A DNA stretch of 64,000 nucleotides from Deltaproteobacteria bacterium. Lineage in GTDB: Bacteria > Myxococcota_A > UBA9160 > UBA4427. The DNA is taken from contig JADJOR010000002.1 in the NCBI GenBank assembly GCA_016713665.1, forward strand, positions 434,001-498,000, in the 5' to 3' direction. Within the stretch, counting starts at the first letter, position 1. Each line of letters begins with the position of its first letter. This document shows, piece after piece, positions 36,795-45,743 of this stretch. Position numbers and translations under genes: made by a program. The notes below the pieces were generated by a model, which saw only the letters and a list, made by a program, of their open reading frames with translations, made no database searches and was not told the origin of the DNA.

Positions 36795-39026
36795 TCACCT
36801 CGCCTTCTGTTCGAGCTCGGCGGCATGGCCCTTCGCCGCCTGCTTCAGGATGTAGGCCTGGATGATCCGTACGTCGTCCTTCGTCAACAGATCGTCGAAG
36901 CGCGGCATGCCGGCGGGCTCGTGGAGGCCGCCGAGCACGGTCTGCTCGAAGAGCGAGTGTTGCGTCGCGTCGAGATATCGCAGATCGGGCACGGCGGAGC
37001 CGCCGCCGATCACGCCGGGCCCGTGACAGGCGCTGCACTGGGTGTGGTAGACGACGCTGCCGCGGCGCAGCTCCTGCTCCGTCGCCGCGACCTTCGCTGC
37101 GGGCGGGGGCACCGGCCCGAGCGGCGCCTTGCCCGGCGGCACGACGGCCTTGCCCCCGAGCTTCCACGCGAGCACGCGGCCACCGCCGCGCACGCCCGCG
37201 AGCAACGCCGCTTCGCCGCCCGAGAGACCGAAGGAGCCGCCCCAGCCCGCGGCGACCGCGACGTACTGCTCGCCGTTCACGACGTAGGTCACGGGGCCGG
37301 CCATCGCGCCGGTGCCGACGGGGGACTCCCAGAGCTGCTTGCCGTCGCTCGCGCGATAGGCGACGAATCGGCCGTCGGCGGAGCCCTCGAAGAGGAGATT
37401 GTCGCCGGTCGAGAGCGTGCCGCCGTTGAAGCCGGTGCGATGCGTATGGCGCCAGACCTCGCGCTGGTTCACCGGATCCCATGCGAGCAGGTAGGCCCCC
37501 CAGGTCTCGGTGCTGTCGTTCTCGCCGAAGGTCTCGAAGGCGCTCATGTCGAGGCCGGTATTGAACATGCCCTGCTTGAACTTCCAGTCCTTGTCGCCGC
37601 CGTAGATGTATCCCATGTCGGTCACCGGGAGATAGACGAGGCCGGTCTTCGGATGCAGGCTCATGGGCGTCCAGGTATGGGCGCCATACGGGCTCGGCTT
37701 GATGAAGCGCGAGCCGTCGCGGAAGTCCGCGTTCGGCGTCTCGACCGGGCGCCCGTTCGCGTCGTAGTGGGTCGCCCAGGTCACCGGCGCGATCGGCTTC
37801 GCGGAGATGAACTGGCCCGTCTCGCGGTCGATCACGAAGAAGAAGCCGTTCTTCGGCGCGTGCAGCAGGACCTTGCGGAGCTTCCCCTCGATCTCGAGGT
37901 CGGCCAGCATGATGTGTTGCGTCGAGGTGTAGTCCCAGGACTCGGCCGGCGTCGTCTGGTAGTGCCAGACGAGCTCGCCCGTCTCGGGCCGCAGCGCGAT
38001 GATCGACGAGAGATAGAGGTTGTCCCCGCCGTCCGGACTGCGCAGCCAGCGCACGTGGGGCGAGCCGTTGCCGGTGCCGACGTAGAGAAGCTTCAGATCG
38101 GGGTCGTAGGCCATGCCGTCCCAGGCCGTGCCGCCGCCGCCCGCCTTCCACCATTCGCCGGTCCAGGTCTTCGCGGCCTCTTCGAGGGCCTTCGATTCGA
38201 AGCCCTTCGCCGGATCACCGGGGACGGTATAGGTCCGCCAGGCGAGCGCGCCGGTCTCGGCGTCGTAGCCGGAGACGTAGCCGCGCGCGCCGAGATCCGC
38301 GCCGGCGTTGCCGATCACGACCTTGCCCTCGACGACGCGCGGGGCGCCGGTGATCGAGTAGCTGAAGCCCGGCTCGATGGTCGAGGTCGACCAGACCTGC
38401 TTGCCCGTCGCTCGGTCGACGCCGATGATGCGCCCGTCGAGCGTCCCGACGAAGACCTTGTCGCCCCAGAGCGCCACGCCGCGGTTCACGAAGCCGCAGC
38501 AGACCTTGCGCGCGTAGGAGCGCGGAACCTCGGGATCGAAGGTCCAGACCTTCGCGCCCGTCGCCGCGTCGAGGGCATGCACGATGCTCCACGGCGCGCT
38601 CACGTACATCACGCCGTCGGCGACGAGCGGCGTCGCCTCGACGCCGTGGTCGCTCTGGAGGTCGAAGCTCCAGGCGAGGCCGAGGTCCGTCACGTTCGCT
38701 TCGGTGATCTGGTCGAGGGGGCTGTAGCGCTGCTCGGCGTAGTTGCGGCCGTGGGACGTCCATTCGCCCGGAGCGGCGGCGACGATGCGCGCGCGGTCGA
38801 CGGCGCGCACCGCGGTCCTGCTCGTTCCCGTCGTCGCGCCGGCGGCGGCCGCGCTCTGCGCGTCGGAGGCGCCGTCACCGGACGAGGAGGACGAGGAGGA
38901 GAAGGCGCTGCAGCCGGCGAGGCTGAGGGCGATCGCTGCGATCACGAGCAGCGGGCACGCGACGAGGCCGATGGCGGAGAGTGCGGATCGGGGTGAGGAG
39001 ATCGGGCGATCGGACTCGGATGACAT
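36795..39026 (-). CDS. PQQ-dependent dehydrogenase with C-terminal cytochrome c, lipoprotein
   Basis: 743 residues. The lipobox LSLAGC (Cys39) anchors it in the envelope. It is a quinoprotein beta-propeller: vicinal disulfide RKVCCGF (Cys176-Cys177), GTGNGSPH (318-324) and the catalytic Asp365 in SWDYTSTQ. Residue 367 is Thr, not Asp; lanthanide-dependent XoxF-type enzymes carry Asp there, so a calcium enzyme is expected. A C-terminal cytochrome c domain has CSACH (664-668), so electrons pass internally as in type II quinohemoprotein alcohol dehydrogenases. Likely oxidises an alcohol in the periplasm. Upstream of the flavin monooxygenase in the same operon. Confidence 0.92.
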   Translation of the reverse strand: MSSESDRPISSPRSALSAIGLVACPLLVIAAIALSLAGCSAFSSSSSSSGDGASDAQSAAAAGATTGTSRTAVRAVDRARIVAAAPGEWTSHGRNYAEQRYSPLDQITEANVTDLGLAWSFDLQSDHGVEATPLVADGVMYVSAPWSIVHALDAATGAKVWTFDPEVPRSYARKVCCGFVNRGVALWGDKVFVGTLDGRIIGVDRATGKQVWSTSTIEPGFSYSITGAPRVVEGKVVIGNAGADLGARGYVSGYDAETGALAWRTYTVPGDPAKGFESKALEEAAKTWTGEWWKAGGGGTAWDGMAYDPDLKLLYVGTGNGSPHVRWLRSPDGGDNLYLSSIIALRPETGELVWHYQTTPAESWDYTSTQHIMLADLEIEGKLRKVLLHAPKNGFFFVIDRETGQFISAKPIAPVTWATHYDANGRPVETPNADFRDGSRFIKPSPYGAHTWTPMSLHPKTGLVYLPVTDMGYIYGGDKDWKFKQGMFNTGLDMSAFETFGENDSTETWGAYLLAWDPVNQREVWRHTHRTGFNGGTLSTGDNLLFEGSADGRFVAYRASDGKQLWESPVGTGAMAGPVTYVVNGEQYVAVAAGWGGSFGLSGGEAALLAGVRGGGRVLAWKLGGKAVVPPGKAPLGPVPPPAAKVAATEQELRRGSVVYHTQCSACHGPGVIGGGSAVPDLRYLDATQHSLFEQTVLGGLHEPAGMPRFDDLLTKDDVRIIQAYILKQAAKGHAAELEQKAR

Positions 39027-39185
39027 GCGGGCGCTCCTTCGGCGAACGGGTCGCGGTCGACGATACGAAACGCCGTGAGCGATGGGAATGGGTCGTTATC
39101 ATGGTCGTCGACCGCGGGCGGGCGGGGCGATGGCCGGAAGATCCGGTCGACTGCGCGGACGAAGCCCGAGATGAGGAGGTCGATC

Positions 39186-39962
39186 ATGGCGGGAAGAGGC
39201 AGGCTCGAAGGCAAGGTCGCGTTCATCACCGGCGCTGGCTCCGGAATCGGACGCGCCTCGGCGAAGCTCTTCGCCGAAGAGGGCGCCTCCGTCGTGATCG
39301 CGGAGAAGAACGCCGAGGCGGGTGCGCTCGTGGCGAAGGAGATCGAGAGCGCCGGCGGCCGCGCGCTCGCGATCGAGACGGACGTGACCGTCGAGGCGTC
39401 GATCGAGCGGGCCGTCGCCGCGGCGATGGCGCGCTTCGGCGCGATCCACGTGCTCTTCAACTGCGCGGGGGGCTCGATTCCCCAGGACGGGCCCGTCGCG
39501 GACGTCGACCTCGCGGTCTGGGACCATACGATCGGCCTCGACCTGAAAGGGACGCTGCTCTGCTGCCGCCACGTGATCCCGGAGATCATCGCGGCGGGCG
39601 GCGGCTCGGTCGTGAACAGCGGCTCGGTCGTCGCCCTGATGGGCCACCCGATCCATGTCTACGCCGCGGCGAAGGGCGGCGTGCTCTCGCTGACGCGCTC
39701 ACTCGCTTCGACCTATGGGCGGCAGAAGGTGCGCGTGAACGCGATCTGTCCGGGGCTCGTCCTTTCGGATCGCATCAAGGCGCGCATGGGGAACGGGCTG
39801 ATGGATCAGGCGGCGAGCAACGGCCTCTCCCTCGAGGCCCATCCCTTCGCCCTCGGCGAGCCGATCGACATCGCGCGCGTCGCGCTCTTCCTCGCCTCCG
39901 ACGAGTCGCGCATGATCCACGGCGCGATCATCCCGGCCGAGGGCGGGATGTCGGCCTACTGA
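39186..39962 (+). CDS. Short-chain dehydrogenase/reductase
   Basis: 258 residues from ATG 39186 with AGGAGG 6 bases upstream; the longer GTG frame is not needed. Classical SDR: cofactor loop TGAGSGIG (15-22), NCAGG (92-96), Ser in VNSGSV (about 144-148) and YxxxK as Tyr159-Lys163. The acidic residue after strand two (VVIAEKN) suggests NAD preference. Oxidises or reduces an alcohol/ketone. It is divergent from the PQQ dehydrogenase and convergent with the Rieske oxygenase, probably part of the same catabolic set. Confidence 0.9.
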   Translation: MAGRGRLEGKVAFITGAGSGIGRASAKLFAEEGASVVIAEKNAEAGALVAKEIESAGGRALAIETDVTVEASIERAVAAAMARFGAIHVLFNCAGGSIPQDGPVADVDLAVWDHTIGLDLKGTLLCCRHVIPEIIAAGGGSVVNSGSVVALMGHPIHVYAAAKGGVLSLTRSLASTYGRQKVRVNAICPGLVLSDRIKARMGNGLMDQAASNGLSLEAHPFALGEPIDIARVALFLASDESRMIHGAIIPAEGGMSAY

Positions 39963-40042
39963 GTCTCGCGCGGGGCAGGCACGGCTGCGGAGCGCTTCGA
40001 CCGTCGGCGGTGCTCGCCCGGCGCGGCGTCGCCCTCGCGCGC

Positions 40043-41407
40043 TCAGTCGACGGGGAGTCGCAGCGCCGCCGGCGGATCGAGGTAGCGCTCGAGGACCTCG
40101 TGCATGCGCCCGATCCGCGCCTCGGCGCGGGTCAGCTGGAAATGCGTGAGCCCGGGCTGGCGCAGGCCGCGCTGGACCTGGGGCATCAGGTCGAGGTCCT
40201 GCAGCAGGACCGGGCCGAGGGCGCGGATCTCCTCGGACGAGAGGTCGCGCGCGACGGGACGCGGATGGGCCTCCGGAAGGTCCTCGCGGCGCAGGTCGAA
40301 GTTCCACATGTCGAGCAGGCATTCGTCCGGCGTCGCCCCCGGCCGCGCGCGGATCAGGCCGAACCAGCCGGCGAAGACGTTGATCACCGCGTTCGGGAAG
40401 AGGTGGTAGTGGAAGTCGTCGATCACGTGGTGGTCGTCGAGCTCGGCATAGATCGACCCCATGCCGGCGAGATGGGCGCGGATCCGTCCGACGAGCAGGT
40501 CGCGCATCGTCTGGCCCCGGGCGAGGGGCGGATGCGGCCCGGGCTCGCGCGCGTCGGCGAAGGGGATGCCCATGCGGTGGCCGAGGTTGCCGACGAAGGC
40601 TTCCCAGAGCTCCTGGCTCGAGACGGTGCCGTTGCGCCGCGGGCTCGAGACGCCGTAGGGCTGGACGAATTTCGTGTGCTTGTCGTAGAGCGTGATGGGG
40701 GTATGGACGTCGTCGGCGATGGCGAGCATCTGGGGGTGGACGGCGTGGAGGTGGTAGGTCTCGATGAAGGCGTCGACGACCACCTTCCAGTTGCAGGCGA
40801 TCGGCACCGTCATGAACGCGTCGCACGAGAACCGCTCCATCCCGACCCAGGCGAGCTCCTGCGGCAGCCCTTCGAGAAAGCGCGGGAGCGGCTCCGCGCC
40901 GGGATCCGGGTTCACGAAGACGAAGCCCGCCCAGGTATCGACCTGGACCGGGATCAGGTCGAGGCGGCTCCCGCGGCCGAGGGCATTCGGGGCCGTGTGC
41001 GCGGGCGAGGCCCCGGTCGCATCCGAAGACGCGTGCCCGGCGTCGGCGCGGCCGTCCTGGGAGGAGATCCGGGCGAGGCGGCCGCGCAGATCGAAGCACC
41101 AGTGGTGGTAGGCGCAGCGGATCTGCTTCAGACCGCAGCCCGAGCCGGTGAGCAGCGTGTTGCCGCGGTGGGGGCATGCGTTCTGGAAGGCCCGGATCCG
41201 GCCGTCGTCGCCGCGGACGACGAGGATCGACAGGCCGGCGATCGCGTACTCGAAATAGTGACCGGGGGCGGGGACGCAGTCGACGGTGCACGCGATCTGC
41301 CAGACCTTCGGCCAGAGGCGCTCGTCCTCGAGAGCCTTCCAGGCGGGAAGGGTGTAGCGTGCGGTCGGGATGCGCAGCGAGCGGATTTCGGGCGGCGACG
41401 GGTCCAG
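40043..41407 (-). CDS. Rieske aromatic-ring-hydroxylating-type oxygenase, apparent CTG start
   Basis: 454 residues if it starts at CTG 41407, which has AGGAGG 8 bases upstream. An in-frame TGA lies only 18 bases further up (41423-41425), and the first ATG/GTG/TTG in frame (GTG 40915) falls after the Rieske domain, so a non-standard start is needed. Rieske cluster ligands are CPH (78-80) and CAYHH (98-102). The catalytic mononuclear iron site is in WKVVVDAF...ETYHLHAVHP (His219, His224). Members hydroxylate rings, sterols or amines and need ferredoxin and reductase, not seen here. Convergent with SDR, divergent from an NTF2-like gene. Confidence 0.85.
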   Translation of the reverse strand: MDPSPPEIRSLRIPTARYTLPAWKALEDERLWPKVWQIACTVDCVPAPGHYFEYAIAGLSILVVRGDDGRIRAFQNACPHRGNTLLTGSGCGLKQIRCAYHHWCFDLRGRLARISSQDGRADAGHASSDATGASPAHTAPNALGRGSRLDLIPVQVDTWAGFVFVNPDPGAEPLPRFLEGLPQELAWVGMERFSCDAFMTVPIACNWKVVVDAFIETYHLHAVHPQMLAIADDVHTPITLYDKHTKFVQPYGVSSPRRNGTVSSQELWEAFVGNLGHRMGIPFADAREPGPHPPLARGQTMRDLLVGRIRAHLAGMGSIYAELDDHHVIDDFHYHLFPNAVINVFAGWFGLIRARPGATPDECLLDMWNFDLRREDLPEAHPRPVARDLSSEEIRALGPVLLQDLDLMPQVQRGLRQPGLTHFQLTRAEARIGRMHEVLERYLDPPAALRLPVD

Positions 41408-41578
41408 GGTGGCGACCTCCTCTCAGTCGAGCGGATACAGCGGCCGGAATCCGTCCGCAAGCCGCGCTCGTGATCGGGCCGGATCGTATTCTCGCCGGGT
41501 GGCGGGGCGAGGCCGGAAAACGCGGCGGTGCATTCGAACGAACATCGAGAGAGAAGAGCAAAGAAGAGGAGAGACGCA

Positions 41579-42049
41579 ATGGCCGAGGCGATCGATTTCT
41601 TCCTGATCCAGAACGAGCTGAACCGCTATTCGGATGCGGTCGATCGCGGCGACTTCGAGAAGGTCGGCCGGATGTTCCGCGAGGCCGACGTCTACTTCCC
41701 CGGCGAGGAGAAGCCCTCGATCCGCAAGGGGACGGGCGACTTCGCGAAGCATCTCGGGAAGTGGACCCGCGTCTTCCCCGACACCGGCAATCCCAAGACC
41801 CGCCATCTCTGCGTCAATCCGATCATCGATTTCGACGACGCGACCCACGCTCGCTGCCAGACCTACTTCGTCGTCTTCCAGGCAGCCGAGGGTCTGCCTC
41901 TCCAGCCGATCATCACGGGGAGCTATCACGACCGGCTCGAGAAGCGCGGCGACCAGTGGATCTTCACCGAGCGCCGCGAGACGGTTGGCCAGGTCGGCAA
42001 TCTCTCGGCCCACCTGCTCGTCCCCTTCGAGGGCCCGACGGGCGAATGA
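41579..42049 (+). CDS. NTF2/SnoaL-like protein (SnoaL_4 type)
   Basis: 156 residues from ATG 41579, AGAGGAGAG upstream. The sequence has the SnoaL_4 look: AIDFFLIQNELNRYSDAVDR helix, then DVYFPGEEKPSIRKG, THARCQTYFVVFQ and ITGSYHDRLEKRGDQW strands. Proteins of this fold near Rieske oxygenases are often small (beta-like) subunits of ring-hydroxylating dioxygenases or ketosteroid-isomerase-like enzymes. Being divergent from the Rieske gene by 171 bases supports a joint role. It is convergent with the sulfotransferase. Confidence 0.78.
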   Translation: MAEAIDFFLIQNELNRYSDAVDRGDFEKVGRMFREADVYFPGEEKPSIRKGTGDFAKHLGKWTRVFPDTGNPKTRHLCVNPIIDFDDATHARCQTYFVVFQAAEGLPLQPIITGSYHDRLEKRGDQWIFTERRETVGQVGNLSAHLLVPFEGPTGE

Positions 42050-42074
42050 CCGGCGCCGGAGACGGGCGTCGTGC

Positions 42075-43340
42075 TCACACCTCGCTCTTCACCCCGAACC
42101 AGTCCTGGATCGTCCGCCACTTCGCGCGCTCGCTCGCGATGAGATCGCTCGTGCCGACTTCGTAGTCGTGGTGGCCGAACTTGTCCTTCGGCTTGCTCGC
42201 GAGGTAGCCGAGCATCGCGCGTCGGCTCGGGTCGGGGAGCGGCAGGCCGAGGCCGCCGTAGAGCTTCTCGAGGCCGCGCTCGGGGTCGGCGAAGAAGTCG
42301 AGATAGGGGACGGCCTGGATGCGGTCGCGCGGGATCGTGCCCGACTCGGTCCAATCGATCACCCGCTGCAGCGCCATGACGGCGGGATGACCGTCGATGA
42401 ACTGACCGTGTCGCTTGTTGAGCGCCGTATCGTCGCTCCGCATGTAGTAGAGCGTCCCCGAGACGTCGACGACGGAGGCGGTCGCCTTGACCGGATCGCG
42501 CAGCATCAGGACGAGGCGCGCGTCCGGGTAGCGCTCGAAGAGCGCCGGCAGGACCGGGAGATGGGTCGGGCCCTTCAGCAGCCAATGGGCCGGCTTCGAG
42601 CCCGATTGCAGGAGCTTCAGGATCTTCTCGTGCCAGAGGAAGGCGCTGCGATGATCGTTCGCGGCGACGAAGCGCGTGTAGTTCGGGACATGGAACGAGG
42701 CCGAGAAGGCGTAGGAGACGAAGGAGGAGTAGGTGAACTCGATGCACTCCACGGGGAGCTCGCCGCCGACCTTGTGCATGCTCGCCCACTCCGGGGTGAT
42801 CGCGTCCTGCAGGCCGACCAGCGCCTCGGCGCGGGCGATGCGCGGATCGGGCTTCGGATCGGAAGGGCGCGGCGGGGGGACGGGGAACTTCGCCTCCCAC
42901 ATCCGGACGGAGCGCGCGTTCGGATCGGCGCCGAGGATCTCCTCCATGATCGTCGTGCCGGAGCGCGGCAGACCGACGACGAAGACCGGCGCTTCGATCC
43001 GCTGCGCCTCGATCTCGGGATGACGCTTCAGCCAGTCGACGACGCGCAGTCGACCCTCGAGATGGACGAGCAGGTCCGAGCGCGTCATCAGGCGGCCGAC
43101 GAGATGGAGGGCGGCGTGACGCTCGAGATCGTCGAGCAGGATGCGGAAGGGCTCGCGCCAGTCGTCGTCGCCGAAATCCGAGAGGCCCGTATTCGCCATG
43201 GCCGTCTCGAGCAGCGACCGCTCGTCGAGCAGGACCACGCTCTTCGCGTCGATCGCGCGGCCCATCGCGTTGGCACCGCGCACCCATTCGGGTCGCGGGC
43301 GCGGCTGATAGCGCAGGCCGTCGTTCGTTTCCTCCGCCAT
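42075..43340 (-). CDS. Sulfotransferase family protein (Sulfotransfer_3)
   Basis: 421 residues. The 5'-phosphosulfate-binding loop VVGLPRSGTTIMEE starts at 121. The 3'-phosphate-binding region is in ARLVLMLRDPVKATAS. These are the PAPS-binding hallmarks of the family. An N-terminal helical extension of about 110 residues is common in myxobacterial and marine members. It transfers sulfate to a hydroxyl of a sterol, sugar or phenol; the acceptor is unknown. The NTF2-like gene at 43383-43784 lies 42 bases upstream in the same direction, suggesting an operon. Confidence 0.88.
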   Translation of the reverse strand: MAEETNDGLRYQPRPRPEWVRGANAMGRAIDAKSVVLLDERSLLETAMANTGLSDFGDDDWREPFRILLDDLERHAALHLVGRLMTRSDLLVHLEGRLRVVDWLKRHPEIEAQRIEAPVFVVGLPRSGTTIMEEILGADPNARSVRMWEAKFPVPPPRPSDPKPDPRIARAEALVGLQDAITPEWASMHKVGGELPVECIEFTYSSFVSYAFSASFHVPNYTRFVAANDHRSAFLWHEKILKLLQSGSKPAHWLLKGPTHLPVLPALFERYPDARLVLMLRDPVKATASVVDVSGTLYYMRSDDTALNKRHGQFIDGHPAVMALQRVIDWTESGTIPRDRIQAVPYLDFFADPERGLEKLYGGLGLPLPDPSRRAMLGYLASKPKDKFGHHDYEVGTSDLIASERAKWRTIQDWFGVKSEV

Positions 43341-43382
43341 CCCGCCTTCCTTTCGTTCGTCTCTGATTGCGCCGCGCGCCCT

Positions 43383-43784
43383 TCAGGCCTTCTGCATGAA
43401 ATAGGGATCGAGCGCCTGGCCCTCCGGCGGACTGAAGTAGGTCTGCACGCGCTTTACGCGTCCGTCGTCGCCGATCCAGTAGAGCTCGATCGAGTCCATC
43501 ACGAATTGCCGACCGTCGACGTGGCCGTGGTTGCGGACGTGGACCGCCGCCTGGTCGAGACAGACCTGCTGGAACACGACCTCGAGACGCCAGTCGTGAC
43601 CGGGCTGGAACGATCGGTCCCACGAGGCCTCGACCGCCTCGCGCCCCTTCTTCTCCGGCCCCCCGACGGGGTCCTGCATTACGACGTCGGGATGCCAGTT
43701 GGCGATCCAGCGCGCGCGGTCCTTCGCGTTCCATGCTTCGAAATGGGTCCGAAGCGCATTCTCGACCTGGGCTCTCGTCGGCAT
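43383..43784 (-). CDS. NTF2-like / nuclear transport factor 2 fold protein
   Basis: 133 residues, ATG 43784. Features of the fold: VENALRTHFEAWNAKDRARWIANW helix region, HPDVVMQDPVG, then AVHVRNHGHVDGRQFVMDSIE and VKRVQTYFSPPE. The family includes steroid delta-isomerases and SnoaL-like hydratases. Co-directional with and just upstream of the sulfotransferase. No residue set clearly marks an isomerase, so the activity remains open. Confidence 0.78.
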   Translation of the reverse strand: MPTRAQVENALRTHFEAWNAKDRARWIANWHPDVVMQDPVGGPEKKGREAVEASWDRSFQPGHDWRLEVVFQQVCLDQAAVHVRNHGHVDGRQFVMDSIELYWIGDDGRVKRVQTYFSPPEGQALDPYFMQKA

Positions 43785-43923
43785 CGTCGGCCTCCCTTGA
43801 ATCGGAGGGCAACGATATCAGGCCCGACGCTCGGCGCTGCGCCCGCCGAAGCGATGCGAAGGCGGCGCGCGGTTCCGTCGCCCGCGGTCGAGCGTTGGCC
43901 TCCTGATGCCCACGAAACGAAAA

Positions 43924-43951
43924 GGGCGCGACACCCGGAGGTGCCGCGCCC
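43924..43951 (-). terminator. Terminator of porin-like gene
   Basis: 12-bp stem with one G-U pair in the minus-strand RNA (43924-43935 with 43940-43951), loop TCCG, then TTTTCGTTTCG. It lies 54 bases after the stop of the gene ending at 44005. Confidence 0.8.
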
Positions 43952-44004
43952 GATCCGATGGGCGAGTCCGGCGGCGTTCCGCCGGCAGCGCCGAGAGCCG
44001 TCGA

Positions 44005-45345
44005 CTAGAACGCGTAGTACATCTGCGCGATGCCGGCGAAGCTGTCTTCGTCGCCGCTGTTCGTGATGAACTGGGCGACGTCCCGCCGCAGCTCCCGGTC
44101 GTAGCGCAGCTCGGCCCGGACCTTGAGCCCCTCGGTCAGGGCGTGGTCGATCGTGCCCGTGGCCGTGATGTACTCCTGGTCCTCGCCCGCGCCGAGAGCC
44201 AGGGTCGACTTCTGCTGGGTCAGGTACTCGAAGCGGGCGCCGATCCCGGTGTCGTCGGTGATGCCGACGCGAGCCGCGGTCGCGATGCCGAACTTGTCGC
44301 CCTCGGAGACGTCCTTGCCGAAGGTGCGGACCCAGTCGAAGTTGACCCAGCCGGTGATGTTGTCGGTCGGGGAGAAGCTCGCCGTCACGTCGAAGACCGA
44401 CGTATTGCAGTCGTCCTCGCTCGAGTCGCACCGGACCGAGATCGGATCCTGGCCGACGATGGCACCGACGTTCAGGCCCCAGCCTTCCCCCGCGAACTTG
44501 AGCTGGGCGATGCCGGCCTTGTCGCGATCGACGCTGAAGTTGTTGTCCCGGTAGACCTCGTTCACGACGCCGAGGACGAGGCCCACGCTGTCGGTGAGCT
44601 GGGTCGTGGACGTGAGACCGACGTAGGTGAAGGGCTGGAGCTTCTGGAAGACCACGCCTTCGGTCACGTTCAGGTTGACGTTCGTCTGCAGCACTTCGGC
44701 GCCGAGCCCCGTGGCGAGCTTGCCGGCGTCGAACCGGACGCCGTTGCCGATCGGCGCGAGGTAGCTCACGTACCCGGTATAGAGCAGGCCCGAGTCGCGG
44801 CCGCCATCGCGGCTCGAGACCGAGAGGGACTGCTGCTCCGCCGTCTCGCCCCAGACGTAGTCGGCGTGGAAGCCCGCGCGGCTCTCTTCCGTCGGCGCCT
44901 TGTCGAGGGTGATCCAGACCTGGTCGATCTGGAAGCTGTCGCCGTTCTTGTGGGTGAAGAACGGGTCGTTCCGGGCGCCGCCGGTGGCCGCGCCGGTCGG
45001 GTTGACGTTGCCGGCGTCGTTGTCGCCTGCGTCGATGAAGCGATAGTTGTAGCTGCCCGCCGCGACGCCGCTGACGTTCACCATCTCGAAGAAGCTGCTG
45101 ACTGCCGAGCGGACGCCCTTGTCGCCCTCCTCGACGAGGCCCGCCTGCTCGAGCATGGCGCGCTGTTCCTGGTTGTTCTTCTTCTCGTCCTGGAGCTGTG
45201 CGGAGGTCGCCTCGAGGCGGTCCTCCATCTCGGACACGCGCTGCTCGAGCAGACGCATCTGCTCGTCGGTGGCCGCGTTTGCCCCGAGCGACGCGAACAA
45301 CAGAGTCGCGGTGCTGGCGAGGGCGGTGATCGGTTTGGAACGCAT
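44005..45345 (-). CDS. Outer-membrane porin-like beta-barrel with N-terminal coiled coil
   Basis: 446 residues, ATG 45345 with AGGAGAG upstream. Signal peptide ALASTATLLFASLGANA. Residues about 26-65 form a short coiled coil (MRLLEQRVSEMEDRLEAT...DEKKNNQEQR, shown in part), typical of porins that trimerise or bind peptidoglycan. The rest is antiparallel strands such as GFHADYVWG, YVGLTSTTQL and VRAELRYDREL, ending MYYAF with C-terminal Phe. It resembles BBP2-type barrel porins. Likely a general or substrate-specific diffusion channel for the adjacent catabolic genes. Codon use and the strong terminator suggest good expression. Confidence 0.82.
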   Translation of the reverse strand: MRSKPITALASTATLLFASLGANAATDEQMRLLEQRVSEMEDRLEATSAQLQDEKKNNQEQRAMLEQAGLVEEGDKGVRSAVSSFFEMVNVSGVAAGSYNYRFIDAGDNDAGNVNPTGAATGGARNDPFFTHKNGDSFQIDQVWITLDKAPTEESRAGFHADYVWGETAEQQSLSVSSRDGGRDSGLLYTGYVSYLAPIGNGVRFDAGKLATGLGAEVLQTNVNLNVTEGVVFQKLQPFTYVGLTSTTQLTDSVGLVLGVVNEVYRDNNFSVDRDKAGIAQLKFAGEGWGLNVGAIVGQDPISVRCDSSEDDCNTSVFDVTASFSPTDNITGWVNFDWVRTFGKDVSEGDKFGIATAARVGITDDTGIGARFEYLTQQKSTLALGAGEDQEYITATGTIDHALTEGLKVRAELRYDRELRRDVAQFITNSGDEDSFAGIAQMYYAF

Positions 45346-45743
45346 TGGGAGTCTCTCCTGATGGGTTGTCGGGTCGTCCTCTCGGGCGAAGACGCGGCTC
45401 GAGTCCTCGAGTCGAATCCCCCTCCGAGCGGACCGGGACTAGGCCCAGGGCCCTTGGCGGCGCCGAGTCCGACGATTGCAGCCGTCGGTGCTCGACATCG
45501 CCGACTCGGGAGAGAGCAATGTGCGTGCCGGAATCGAGCAGCGACCTGCTCCGCTCAGAGCCGATCCTGTGCCGTCTCGCGCCGGACTGTGCGCGGGATT
45601 GCTAGGTCGATCACCAGTGCCTGCTCAGGGATCGGGCAGATGTGCTCGAATGAGCACAGTCGGGCCTCGGGCCGACCTCGGGCCGAACCGATCCCGACAT
45701 CTGGGCGACATCCGGGAGCCATCAGGCGGATATCCGGTGGAGA
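45346..45743. other. Intergenic region upstream of porin-like gene
   Basis: About 400 bases between the porin start and the end of the hydroxyacid dehydrogenase gene. It presumably carries the porin promoter on the minus strand. No clear -35/-10 pair, no hairpin of note and no convincing small gene; repeated ATCAGGCG-type words near 45720 are the only local repetition. Confidence 0.4.
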
